Shown: piece by piece, positions 16,731-25,252 of the stretch
Layout: the number at the start of each line of letters is the position of its first letter
Numbering within the stretch: the first letter of the stretch is position 1
Assembly: GCA_947476695.1 (NCBI GenBank)
Contig: CANJRD010000012.1
Coordinates: 1 to 64,000 of the forward strand
Source of the DNA: Rhodospirillaceae bacterium
GTDB lineage: Bacteria; Pseudomonadota; Alphaproteobacteria; Rhodospirillales; Rhodospirillaceae
DNA: 64,000 bases
Direction of reading: 5' to 3'
Program-made: the position numbers and the translations under genes
Notes under the pieces: generated by a model
The model's database searches: none
What the model saw: the letters and a program-made list of their open reading frames with translations, nothing else
Told to the model about the DNA's origin: nothing

Positions 16731-17063
16731 ATGCCTATCGACTCAACTTCAGTCGTAAGCCGTCAAGCCGAGATGCTGAATCTCGACCGGATGCAACGCA
16801 TCAAGACCCAGAACCGGGCCGGTGGCGTACAGCGTCAGGCGGAGGTCGCGAGCGATAAGAGGCTGCAGCGTACCCGGTCTCAGAATCAGGCGGTTGTCGC
16901 CCAGCGCAGGGCGGACATCGCAAGCGACGTCGAGACACAACGTCTCCAAGATCAGGATCAGGCCGCTGCCGTGCAGCGTGCGTTCGACAACAAGCGCGAC
17001 ATCAAAGCCCAAGCCGACGCTCGCGCGTCGCATCGGGGCTCGAAGCTCGACATCCGCGTGTGA
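16731..17063 (+). CDS. Small protein made of three 24-residue repeats
   Basis: A 110-residue, highly polar protein built of three consecutive 24-residue repeats (about residues 19-90), each with the pattern x-x-x-Q-R-x-x-x-Q-(N/D)-(R/Q)-A-x-x-x-Q-R-x-x-(E/D)-x-x-x-D. Gln, Arg, Ala and Asp dominate, and there is no cysteine or hydrophobic core. An extended helix or coiled coil, or an intrinsically disordered rod, is expected. There is no signal peptide. The ATG at 16731 follows AGGGAAG. It ends convergent with fliG, 28 bp away. I do not recognise a family. Confidence 0.6.
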   Translation: MPIDSTSVVSRQAEMLNLDRMQRIKTQNRAGGVQRQAEVASDKRLQRTRSQNQAVVAQRRADIASDVETQRLQDQDQAAAVQRAFDNKRDIKAQADARASHRGSKLDIRV

Positions 17064-17091
17064 TCGCGAATTTGGTTTAGGAGACGCTGGT

Positions 17092-18111
17092 CTAGTAAAC
17101 CAACTCGTCGTCGTCCTTGCCTTCCGAGATTGTGATCTGGCCGGAGTTCGACAACTCCTTGGTCAGCGCGACGATGGCGTTTTGCGCTTCTTCGACGTCG
17201 CGCATCTTGACCGGGCCGAGACCCTCCATATCGTCCTTGAGCATCTTGCCGGCGCGCTCGGACATGTTCTGGAAGAACAGATCCTTGATCGGCTCCGACG
17301 CGCCCTTGAGGGCGAGGGCCAGCTTTTCTTTCTCGACGTGGCGCAGCAGGGTCTGCGCGCCCGAGGCATCGAGGCGAGCGAGATCCTCGAAGGTGAACAT
17401 GAGCGCTTTGATCTTCTCGGCGGCTTCGCGGTTGCGTTCTTCCAGCGCGGTGATGAAGCGCGCTTCGGTATTGCGATCGAGACTGTTGAAAATTTCGGCC
17501 ATCATCTGGTGCGAGTCGGCACGCGCGGTGCGCGCGAGGTTCGACATGAATTCCGTGCGCAGCGTCTTTTCGATGCTTTCCAGCACGTCCTTTTGCACCG
17601 CCTCCATGTGCAGCATGCGCATGACGACTTCCATCGCGAAGCCTTCGGGCAGAAGCGGCAGGACGCGGGCGGCATGGTCGGACTTGAGTTTCGACAGCAC
17701 CACCGCGACGGTCTGCGGGTATTCGTTCTTGAAGTAGTTCGCGAGCACCTGCTCGTGCACGTTGCCCAGCTTGTCCCACATGGTGCGACCCGCCGGACCG
17801 CGGATTTCTTCCATGATCAGATTGACGCGATCCTTGTCGAGGCTCTTCATCAGCAGGCGTTCGGTGGTGGAGTAGCTACCGACCAGCGAGCCGGTGTTGG
17901 AGATCGCATCGGCGAAGTCGACGAAGACGCGCTCCATCAGGTTGGCCGAGACGCTGCCAAGATTGGACATCGTCTGCGACAATTCCTTGATCTCGTCGTC
18001 TTCCATGCCCGCAAGGACTTTAGCCGTCTGCCCCTCGGGCAAAGACAGCATCAACATCGCGGCCTTCTGGGGGCCGGTGAGGCTGCGGTAGTCTTCTTTG
18101 ATACGCGCCAT
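17092..18111 (-). CDS. fliG: Flagellar motor switch protein FliG
   Basis: A 339-residue cytoplasmic C-ring protein that couples the stator to flagellar rotation and switching. The start ([23 protein letters not shown]), the middle-domain [12 protein letters not shown] (EHPQTIA-type motif) and the C-terminal charged-helix region [20 protein letters not shown] with [15 protein letters not shown] are all typical. The protein appears complete. No other flagellar gene lies in the window, whereas fliG usually sits in a fliF-fliG-fliN type cluster. It could be an orphan, or one of two copies. Confidence 0.96.
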   Translation of the reverse strand: MARIKEDYRSLTGPQKAAMLMLSLPEGQTAKVLAGMEDDEIKELSQTMSNLGSVSANLMERVFVDFADAISNTGSLVGSYSTTERLLMKSLDKDRVNLIMEEIRGPAGRTMWDKLGNVHEQVLANYFKNEYPQTVAVVLSKLKSDHAARVLPLLPEGFAMEVVMRMLHMEAVQKDVLESIEKTLRTEFMSNLARTARADSHQMMAEIFNSLDRNTEARFITALEERNREAAEKIKALMFTFEDLARLDASGAQTLLRHVEKEKLALALKGASEPIKDLFFQNMSERAGKMLKDDMEGLGPVKMRDVEEAQNAIVALTKELSNSGQITISEGKDDDELVY

Positions 18112-18309
18112 GAGCCGATGCCGTTCGGAATGTGGACTGTCAGAATGCCGTACGACCGTTAACGCTTCGGAAAACCGGGCCGAAGAGCGTCAAAAGGCCT
18201 CTCCCGTTAACTAGTTGATTTAATTGAGTTATGGTCCGGCAGTATCGGTGGCGCGACGAAATTCGTCGGTCCCGGGAGGAATTTTTTGCCGGGCGTGGGC
18301 GCGTGGGGA

Positions 18310-19656
18310 TTAAGACTGCAACGACTGCCTGATCTTCTCGAACTTCAGGCGGCCATCCGTCTCGCGGACGTAGTCCTCGTCGATCTGCGCACCTGAATAC
18401 TTCTTCAGGGCCTTCTCGTTGGAGAGTGTGTGCAGCGGCGTGCCCTCGATTTCCGCGGTGCCGGATTCCTGGAACGTGTCGAGCCCGAGCGACTCCCGGT
18501 ATCGCCGTGTGTCGAGCATCTGCTCGTGCGTTTCACCAGGAAGACCGTAGGTGAATGTGCCGTGCACCGTCATGCCGACGCGCTTGCACTCGGCGACGGC
18601 CTTGCGGGCGTATTCGAGGTCGAGGTGCTTGTTGACGATGCTGTCGACCACGTATTGGTTGCCACTCTCGAAGCCCAGCTTCACGCCAAAGCAACCGCTG
18701 TCTTTCATCTCTTTCCAGAGTTCCATGCGCGAAGTATCGGCGCGGCACATCGCCGACCAAGGCACGCCGATCTTGCGCATCACGGCGCACATCTTCTCGA
18801 CGTGCTTGTCGCCGAGATTGAACGTGTCGTCATCGAAGTAGATCGATCGGAAGCCGTACTTCTGCACCAGTTCGGTCAGGAACGCTTCCATGTAGTCGCC
18901 CGAGTAGTGCCGAACGGTACGCTTGCCTGTGCCGGTGGGGTCGTTTCCGGTCATGGTCGCGGGCCATACGCAGAAAATGCACTTATAGGGGCAGCCGCGA
19001 CTGCTCCACACTTGTGCCTGCGTCATCCGCGATCCCTTCGGATTGACGTCGAAATAGCGGTGCGCGATCACATCGTCGTAGTAGGGAAACGGCGAGGCAT
19101 TCATTTCGTCGACGGTGAGCAGGTCGTGTTCGATCATGCCCGTGGCGCCTTGCAACACCTTCACTACGCCCTTTTCGTACTCGCCGCGCACACCGGCATG
19201 AATCGGCACCTCATCGAGAATCTGTTTTCCGATCGAGGTTATCGGGCCCGTGACGATGATCTTGGTGCGGGGCGAAAGGCCTTCTATTTTCTCGATAATG
19301 CGCTTGTCGTGTGGCCAGCTCGGCGTCGCCGACTCGATCACGATGTAGCCGAACTGCTGCTCCTGCAGGAACGCGAAGTACGAGTCATAGGGCTCGCGCG
19401 TCGCGATACTATCGCGGAAGACCATGTTCGCCCCGGCCGCCTTTTCCGCGTAGGTCGCGGCATAGCCCATGAAGAACGGATAAGGCGAGCAGCTGCCGAT
19501 GGAGAAGTGGCCCGGCGGCACCGGGTAAGGATGCGTGAACGGCCAGCGTGAGCCGGCTCGGACGCCCGTCGTATATGTTTCAATCTCGCGGCCCTGGCCG
19601 TCGAGATGCTTGTGCGTCTCACCCCACCAGGGGGGATTGCTGAACAGAACTTTCAA
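18310..19656 (-). CDS. B12-binding-type radical SAM protein
   Basis: A 448-residue protein. The N-terminal part (LKVLFSNPPWWGE..., about residues 1-190) looks like the cobalamin-binding domain of B12-dependent radical SAM enzymes. The radical SAM core begins near residue 230 with the CxxxCxxC motif CPYKCIFC for the 4Fe-4S cluster, followed by FDDDTFN and LGFESGNQ. Such enzymes perform methylations or rearrangements on unreactive carbons. The likely start is a TTG at 19654-19656: GAGGAACG is correctly placed upstream, and the upstream extension to 19770 is protein-unlike and would run into the next gene. It lies 53 bp downstream of a glycosyltransferase gene on the same strand, hinting at a glycan or surface-molecule role. 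Confidence 0.85.
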   Translation of the reverse strand: MKVLFSNPPWWGETHKHLDGQGREIETYTTGVRAGSRWPFTHPYPVPPGHFSIGSCSPYPFFMGYAATYAEKAAGANMVFRDSIATREPYDSYFAFLQEQQFGYIVIESATPSWPHDKRIIEKIEGLSPRTKIIVTGPITSIGKQILDEVPIHAGVRGEYEKGVVKVLQGATGMIEHDLLTVDEMNASPFPYYDDVIAHRYFDVNPKGSRMTQAQVWSSRGCPYKCIFCVWPATMTGNDPTGTGKRTVRHYSGDYMEAFLTELVQKYGFRSIYFDDDTFNLGDKHVEKMCAVMRKIGVPWSAMCRADTSRMELWKEMKDSGCFGVKLGFESGNQYVVDSIVNKHLDLEYARKAVAECKRVGMTVHGTFTYGLPGETHEQMLDTRRYRESLGLDTFQESGTAEIEGTPLHTLSNEKALKKYSGAQIDEDYVRETDGRLKFEKIRQSLQS

Positions 19657-19709
19657 ATCGTTCCTCGTGCGTGCCAAGCGCAACTGACAAGATTGCGCGC
19701 TGCGGCTGT

Positions 19710-20921
19710 TTAGTGCGCTTCGCCCAGTATAGCGTCGACAAGCAATGCTTTGCGATCGTGGTTGTTCCAACTTTGAGCGGCCTCAAAGGCTGCGTCGGCA
19801 AGGTCATCGAAGGCCTGCAGCGCCAAGCTCGCTGCGTTCGCGATAGCCTGTGGCGTCATTTCGGAGAAGGTCACGACCCCGCCCTCGTTCTCGATCAGGA
19901 ACCTCGACAAGGATGTCTCATCGGGCACGACCGCCGGAATGCCATTCGCAAGCGCTTCAACGGCCAGTGCGGAATATGACGTGAGGTATCTCAGAGGCTT
20001 GTAAGGGCACAGGATAATATCCGAGGCCGCGAACAAATAGCGCCAATGCCGGTCATCGGCAGGCCGCTCGTCGACGATCACCCGAAGGCTGTTTTCCGCA
20101 AGGGCGCGAATGTGAGCCTGGGTATCGGCCATCTGGTCGGGCGCCGCATTGTGCGCGAGGAAGCAGATATCCTGATGCCGGGCCAGGAGTATCGGAATGA
20201 CCTCCGGCATCAATTGGTATCCTTTATCCCAGCGCTGATGGCCAAGAACGCTGACGGTCAGCGGACGTTTGCCGACTTTCGTGCGCGGTGGCCAATAAGC
20301 CTGTTGAGGAAGCGGAAGCACTTTCGTTTCAATCCCCGTCGCGAAAGCGAATGCGTTCGATGAAATGGGATCGAATGTGGTCAGCACAAGATGCTGGCGT
20401 ATTTCCGCGGGTATGTTGTTGCCAATGTGGCGATACAGCACGCTGCGCGGATCCTGTCGTGGATCTATCGTTTCATACTGCAGGGTGTCGCCGACTTTAT
20501 GCGCCTCGAGGCCGGGCCCGATCCCAAACTCGATCACCACACGCGGGCGTCGATCGGGCGGAATGTGGGTCACCCAATTGGCGATCGCCATGAGCTGCAC
20601 CGGCAGCGCTGAGTTGAGGAAAACGACATCGCCGGCTTGGGTCGGCGGCAGCTGCATCAATTCCCCGGTCGTTGCCGTCGTGCCTTGAAGGAAGACCGAA
20701 AGCCAGCCAGCGACCGGCTCGCCGTTTTGCAGCCAGGCATTCGGATATTTGAAAATCGGCCGCGCGTTCACCTCAGCCTTTAGCTCATCGGTCACTTCGG
20801 CCGATGCTGCAACGAACGTTTCCACCCCCCGGCGTCGCAGCTCTGACGTCACCGCGCGGCAGGTATTCGCCTGATGCCCGACGTTGTCGCGAAGGCCGGG
20901 ATCTAAATAGAAGAAGCGCAT
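19710..20921 (-). CDS. Glycosyltransferase (GT-B/GT4-like)
   Basis: A 403-residue protein. The C-terminal half has the GT-B nucleotide-sugar-binding pattern: SVLGHQRWDKGY, ASDIILCPYKPLRYLTSYSALAVEALANGIPAVVPD, with the E-x7-E-like acidic region and LIENEGGVVTF. The N-terminus (MRFFYLDPGLRDNVGHQANTC) is a typical GT-B start. The ATG at 20919-20921 has GGAGA upstream; the longer frame to 20981 has no support. Substrates are unknown. Its neighbour is a B12 radical SAM protein, so both may act on the same surface glycan or modified protein. Confidence 0.8.
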   Translation of the reverse strand: MRFFYLDPGLRDNVGHQANTCRAVTSELRRRGVETFVAASAEVTDELKAEVNARPIFKYPNAWLQNGEPVAGWLSVFLQGTTATTGELMQLPPTQAGDVVFLNSALPVQLMAIANWVTHIPPDRRPRVVIEFGIGPGLEAHKVGDTLQYETIDPRQDPRSVLYRHIGNNIPAEIRQHLVLTTFDPISSNAFAFATGIETKVLPLPQQAYWPPRTKVGKRPLTVSVLGHQRWDKGYQLMPEVIPILLARHQDICFLAHNAAPDQMADTQAHIRALAENSLRVIVDERPADDRHWRYLFAASDIILCPYKPLRYLTSYSALAVEALANGIPAVVPDETSLSRFLIENEGGVVTFSEMTPQAIANAASLALQAFDDLADAAFEAAQSWNNHDRKALLVDAILGEAH

Positions 20922-21324
20922 TTGTCTCCGCCGTCGAACCGATCCGCATAAGCGCTCTCTGTCCTGCCCCGGCGTCCCCACGGGTTGCCGAATGCGCTCA
21001 AGACGCGGTGAGGTAGGCTGCGGCCCATAAAACTTTCGATGGAGATCGCTCTACCATCCTCGTCTCCCCCGATCATCCGAAATCGCTCCGGCGGGAGACC
21101 TACGCCTATACGGGCCGGCCAAGCGGGGTGGGAGAAAAATATATAAAGAACAATAGATTATATCGTGATGCGCGCGCGTTTGGGCGCAGTTAGGCACCGT
21201 GTGCCAAGAAGCTCGGGCGGAGGAGCAGGGGGGGGGGGCGCCCCTCCGCCGAACATCCATTGAGGCCGTAAGCGTCAAAGGCATCAAAAAACGTCGGGCC
21301 GCCCCGAGGGACGGCCCGCTTCGA
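20922..21324. other. Intergenic stretch with an 11-base G run
   Basis: No credible gene is present. It holds the upstream region of the glycosyltransferase, an AT-rich patch (about 21131-21165), an 11-base G homopolymer (21228-21238) running into GGGGCGCCCC, and the terminator of the TonB receptor gene at 21286-21318. Confidence 0.6.
21286..21318 (-). terminator. Rho-independent terminator of the TonB receptor gene
   Basis: A CGGGCCG/CGGCCCG stem (21295-21301 with 21312-21318) begins 7 bp past the stop at 21325. On the minus strand it is followed shortly by six T residues (21291-21286). Confidence 0.82.
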
Positions 21325-23760
21325 CTAGAACTTGTAGCTTGCTTTGATTCCGAACAGGCGCTTCTGCGGCGCGGTGTAACGGATGGCCTGGGTGGCGGCG
21401 AGCGCGTTGATGTTGTTGTTCGCGATGCCGACTTCGGTGGCTTCCATGTTGTTGAACACGTTGTTCACGTAACCTTCGACACGGACATTCGTCGTTTCGA
21501 GGCCGACGCGGATATTGACGCGATAAGACGGCGCGGTCTGCGCAATCTGATGCGTATCGATGTACATGCCGCCGCGATACGTGAGGTCGGTGCGGGCGAG
21601 CCAATCCCAGTCACCCACGAAGTGGTCCTTGTACTCGGCCGAGGTGCTGAAGGTCAGCTTCGGCGCGCCGGGTAGTTCGTAGCCGGCCGCGCTGGTCGAA
21701 CCGTAAATGCGCGGACCGTTCACAACGTCCTGGAAGTTGACGATCTTGTTCTTCATGTACGAGAACGAGCCAGACAGCGTCAGGTGATCGGTCGCTGCCC
21801 ATGCAACTTCGGACTCCACGCCCTTCAAATTGACGCGGCCCTGGTTCAGGATGATGCTCATCGCGGCCAAAGCGCCGTTCGCCTGGGTCACGAAGATCGA
21901 CTGTGTGACCTGACCGTTCTGCCACTTCATGTAGTAAGCGTCGAAGATGACGCGCAGGCGGTTCTCGAGGCCGGTCCACTTGATGCCCGCTTCAAAGTTG
22001 TCGAGTTTTTCCTGCTGATAGGCCAGCTGCCCACCTGCGGTCGCCAGCTGCGCGACGACGCCGGCTGGATTGCTGACCAAGGCGATGTTGAAGCCGCCCG
22101 GGCGATAGCCGCGCGACCACAATGCGTAAAGCAAGGCGTCTTGCGAGAACTTGTAATCCAGCGAAACACGCGGCGAAAAGCTCGTGTACGTCTGCTGCAG
22201 TGCCGCGCCCGGAATCGGCCAGAGCGCCTTCTGCGAGATCTTATCCCACTGATATCGCGCTTCCGCGCTCAGCGTGAACTGATCGGTGAAGTCGTAATAC
22301 ACCGCGCCGAAGACGGCCGGCGTCTTGCTGAGCGTCTCGGTCAGGTTGTTCTGCACGGTGCCCGTTTGATTGAAGCCGAGCAGGCCGTTGAACGGGGTGA
22401 TGATGCGCAGCCAGCTGGCGCCCGCCACACCGCGAAGACGTTCCTTCGACGGCGAGGTCACGCGGAATTCCTGACTGAAATCCCGGTTCACGGTCTGGGT
22501 CATCGACGGACGGTCGTTGAAAGGCGACAGCAGCGGGGTCGCCGTGGCCGAGACGTAGTTCGGGTTGATCACGTTGGAGACGTCGCGGAAGTTATAGTCT
22601 TCCCACGCTTCCGACTTCGTCGAATCCCAAGCGGTCGTGGACGTGAGCGTCCAATCGTTTTGGGTGACGTATTCCATGCCAAGGTGCGCGCTCTGGGTCC
22701 GTAGCTTGTAGCCCATGTGCGTGAGCCAATTCGGATCGAAAGCGGTCGGATAGGACTCGGTCCGGCCCAGCGCGGCGACGAAGACTGGCCGGTTGTCGAC
22801 CGTCAGCGCCCTCACCAGCGGCGTCGGTTTCGTGATCGCCGATACCGCCAATGGGTTCTGCTTCAGCAGCGTGTTCACGCTCGGCAAGGTGCCGCAATAG
22901 TAGAGAACCGTACCGCCGGCACGGCAGGTTAGATCCCCGCCCACGGCGCTGTAGGTCGCTTGATTTATGTTGGTCGGGGACTGAACAATGCTGCCCGCGA
23001 CCAGGATGCCCTGCGCCGGCATGCCGTCATCGTTTTGGGCCCAAGCGTAGTAGGCCTTGATCTTCAGCGCGTCGCTCGGCTTGAAGACCGCGTTCACCGC
23101 GAAGTTGCTGGTCTGCTGGGCGCCCAGGCGGTCACCCTGCAGCGGATTCACATACTGACCGGAGGTCGTGTAGAAGCGCCCGCTGACGCGAACGCCGACC
23201 TTTTCGGTGATCGGGCCTTCAACGCCCGCGTTGAGGTTGACGGTCCCGTAGTTGGCGAGATCGCCAATGACGTATCCGCCGAACTTGTCGCCCGGTTCCT
23301 TCGTCACGTAGTTGACGGCGCCGCTATAGGTCGAGCGGCCGAAGTAGACCGCCTGCGGTCCTTTCAGCACTTCGACGCGCGAGACATCCGTGACGTCCGG
23401 GGTCGCCGAGCCGGCAAACGGGGCGCCGTCGATGAACACCTGACCGGTCGCGACCGAAAGGCCGCGGAACACGAGGGCTGACGGGCCGCGGTTGAACGGG
23501 CCGCCGACGCGGCCTGTGTTCGTGCCTGGCGTGGAGACCACGCCGGAGGTGAAACGCAACAGGTCTTGAAGGTTCTGAACGCCGGTGTCTTGGATCTGAC
23601 CAGCGCCAATGGCGCTGATCGCCAGCGGAACCTGCATCAGATTTTCTTCGACGCGGCGCGCCGTAACGGTGATTTCCTCAAGGCCTTGCGCGGAGGCCGT
23701 CTGGTAGCTGCCGAGAACACCGAGTGCGACCGCACTCAAATAGCCAAGTTTCGTACGCAT
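21325..23760 (-). CDS. TonB-dependent outer-membrane receptor
   Basis: An 811-residue receptor. The signal peptide (MRTKLGYLSAVALGVLG...ASAQ) is followed by a TonB-box/plug opening (EEITVTARRVEENLMQVPLA), the plug domain (RVEVLKGPQAVYFGRSTYSGAVNYVTKEP), and a 22-strand-type barrel ending in LFGIKASYKF with the usual C-terminal Phe. It imports a substrate across the outer membrane using TonB energy; the sequence type (iron-complex/FecA-like plug with a long barrel) does not define the ligand. The ATG at 23758-23760 is chosen because the signal peptide starts there; a frame extension to 24039 is not protein-like. A terminator follows directly. Confidence 0.94.
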   Translation of the reverse strand: MRTKLGYLSAVALGVLGSYQTASAQGLEEITVTARRVEENLMQVPLAISAIGAGQIQDTGVQNLQDLLRFTSGVVSTPGTNTGRVGGPFNRGPSALVFRGLSVATGQVFIDGAPFAGSATPDVTDVSRVEVLKGPQAVYFGRSTYSGAVNYVTKEPGDKFGGYVIGDLANYGTVNLNAGVEGPITEKVGVRVSGRFYTTSGQYVNPLQGDRLGAQQTSNFAVNAVFKPSDALKIKAYYAWAQNDDGMPAQGILVAGSIVQSPTNINQATYSAVGGDLTCRAGGTVLYYCGTLPSVNTLLKQNPLAVSAITKPTPLVRALTVDNRPVFVAALGRTESYPTAFDPNWLTHMGYKLRTQSAHLGMEYVTQNDWTLTSTTAWDSTKSEAWEDYNFRDVSNVINPNYVSATATPLLSPFNDRPSMTQTVNRDFSQEFRVTSPSKERLRGVAGASWLRIITPFNGLLGFNQTGTVQNNLTETLSKTPAVFGAVYYDFTDQFTLSAEARYQWDKISQKALWPIPGAALQQTYTSFSPRVSLDYKFSQDALLYALWSRGYRPGGFNIALVSNPAGVVAQLATAGGQLAYQQEKLDNFEAGIKWTGLENRLRVIFDAYYMKWQNGQVTQSIFVTQANGALAAMSIILNQGRVNLKGVESEVAWAATDHLTLSGSFSYMKNKIVNFQDVVNGPRIYGSTSAAGYELPGAPKLTFSTSAEYKDHFVGDWDWLARTDLTYRGGMYIDTHQIAQTAPSYRVNIRVGLETTNVRVEGYVNNVFNNMEATEVGIANNNINALAATQAIRYTAPQKRLFGIKASYKF

Positions 23761-24080
23761 TACGAAGAACCCCCCTTGTTGTGCTTGAAAGCCGATTGCG
23801 CAGCCGCAGACTGCTCTGTCTGATCGGTGCGCTGTAACGATCCCCCATCGGCACGCGCGGCGACGGACCCCATATCCGCGCTGTCCACAGAGTGTATACA
23901 GGTCGAATTCGACGTGTCTACGCCACGGGATCGCCCTTTCAAGGGCCGGCCGGCCGGTGATTTGAATGAGCGCCTTTTTTGCAACACGCCCCCTGCGGCT
24001 GGTGGGGCGCCTTGTTTTGCGGGGGCTATCGCCTGCCAACCACTTGATTTAGTGCGGTGTCCGCCTGCGCGATGATCGCG
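23761..24080. other. Intergenic region upstream of the TonB receptor
   Basis: Between the HAD-hydrolase stop and the TonB receptor start I see no gene. It holds the receptor's ribosome binding site (a G6 run near 23771-23776) and GC-rich inverted segments (GGCCGGCCGGCC near 23946-23957). No Fur box, riboswitch or terminator could be assigned. Confidence 0.45.
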
Positions 24081-24767
24081 TTAGCGATCGCGTAAGCCAT
24101 CGATCCACTGTGGTATTTCACGCATGTGCGCCGCGCGGCGATAGCGCGGATGGCCGACAGGCTCATCGCGCACTTCATAAGACCATGCCAACGGATGCGG
24201 GACGTAGGCGGCGTAAGCGCCGGCCTCCAGCGCGGGCAGAATGTCGGAGCGCAGAGAATCTCCGATCATGATCGTTTCCGTCGCCGCCACCGCATGGCGG
24301 GTGAAAATCGATGCGAAGGTTTCGGCGCGCTTGTCGCTGACGATCTGCACGCTCGCGAAGCGATCGCCGAGCCCCGAAGCCGCCAGCTTGGTTTCCTGAT
24401 GGAGTAGGTCGCCCTTCGTGACCAATACAAGCGGCGCACGGCTATGCAGTTCCTCGAGGGCGGAAGCGATGCCGTCCAGCAGGTCGACGGGATGCGCGAG
24501 CAGGTCTTTGCCCACATCGACAATCTTCGTGGCGATCGCGCCGTTGAATTGCGCACCCATCGTCTGCGCCGCCGTCTCGATGACGGAAAGCATGAAGCCT
24601 TTCACACCGAACCCGTAGAGCGGAATGTTTCGATGTTCCGTCTGCTCCAATAGGCTGCGGGAGAACTCCGGCACGATGTCAGTCAGGCGCTGAAGGGCCG
24701 CCTGAAAGTGGCGCTCGTTGTGCCAAAGGGTGTCGTCGGCGTCGAGGCAGATGAGCTTGATGGTCAT
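24081..24767 (-). CDS. HAD-superfamily hydrolase
   Basis: A 228-residue cytoplasmic phosphatase-like protein. Motif I is CLDADDTLW (nucleophilic Asp8 and acid/base Asp10), motif II is LVTKGD, and motif IV is IGDSLRSDILPALEAGAY. A helical cap lies between motifs I and II (about residues 20-100). HAD phosphatases of this size act on small phosphorylated metabolites; no substrate can be named. It is followed by a TonB receptor gene 320 bp downstream on the same strand. Confidence 0.9.
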   Translation of the reverse strand: MTIKLICLDADDTLWHNERHFQAALQRLTDIVPEFSRSLLEQTEHRNIPLYGFGVKGFMLSVIETAAQTMGAQFNGAIATKIVDVGKDLLAHPVDLLDGIASALEELHSRAPLVLVTKGDLLHQETKLAASGLGDRFASVQIVSDKRAETFASIFTRHAVAATETIMIGDSLRSDILPALEAGAYAAYVPHPLAWSYEVRDEPVGHPRYRRAAHMREIPQWIDGLRDR

Positions 24768-24809
24768 CCCTCAGCTTAAACCGGTCTATTTCGCTGCGAA
24801 AATAGGAGA

Positions 24810-25055
24810 TCAGGCAGCGGAACGTCTTTCCCGAAGCGCCTGCTGGAGCTGTTCGTAAGTGAACTGCTCCGCGCTGCGCTGCATGACCTGGATCATGAAC
24901 ATCGCCACGTCGGCGCTATCGGGCGGGCCGAGGCAGTAGTCTGCCGCCCATGTCTCGAATGCGTCGGAAGCGACCTGAATACGTCGGAGTTCGCTGGGGT
25001 TGGCCTGCGCGGGTCCGGCCGCAGGCAGCGAGGGGAGTTGCAAGACGTTCGACAT
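24810..25055 (-). CDS. Small hypothetical protein
   Basis: An 81-residue soluble protein (MSNVLQLPSLPAAGPAQ...) with a low-complexity proline/alanine N-terminus and a helical C-terminal half (VAMFMIQVMQRSAEQFTYEQLQQALRERR). An ideal GGAGGAAA ribosome binding site lies 6 bases before the ATG at 25055. I do not recognise the family. It ends 42 bp before the HAD-hydrolase start on the same strand and could share its transcript. Confidence 0.6.
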   Translation of the reverse strand: MSNVLQLPSLPAAGPAQANPSELRRIQVASDAFETWAADYCLGPPDSADVAMFMIQVMQRSAEQFTYEQLQQALRERRSAA

Positions 25056-25194
25056 CTGGTTTCCTCCGGATTGGCAATTGGCGTTGCCGTGGGGTGTTTC
25101 CGTAAGAGCAGTTTGCCCTAGCCCTTGTCCGGAGAAACCCGTGCAGATGGCTATAAATCCGTTCAAAAAGGCTAGGCCGCTCAGCCATTCGGAC

Positions 25195-25231
25195 AAAGAA
25201 AAGCCCCGCCGGCCTTGCGGCCGACGGGGCT
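25195..25231 (-). terminator. Rho-independent terminator of the second TonB receptor
   Basis: A 13-bp stem (25202-25214 with 25219-25231, one G-T wobble) closes a 4-base loop. On the minus strand it is followed by TTTTCTTT. It lies about 20 bp past the stop of the receptor at 25253. Confidence 0.85.
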
Positions 25232-25252
25232 ACGTCAAATTTTACGTAGGCG

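Noticed and set aside
16785-17000. Regular repeats seen as possible CRISPR or tandem DNA repeats
   Set aside because: The periodicity is 24 residues in protein; the DNA repeats are not identical, and there are no unique spacers or cas genes.
16822-18162. Plus-strand reading frame of 446 codons
   Set aside because: Covers the repeat protein in a different frame and fliG in antisense; no motif.
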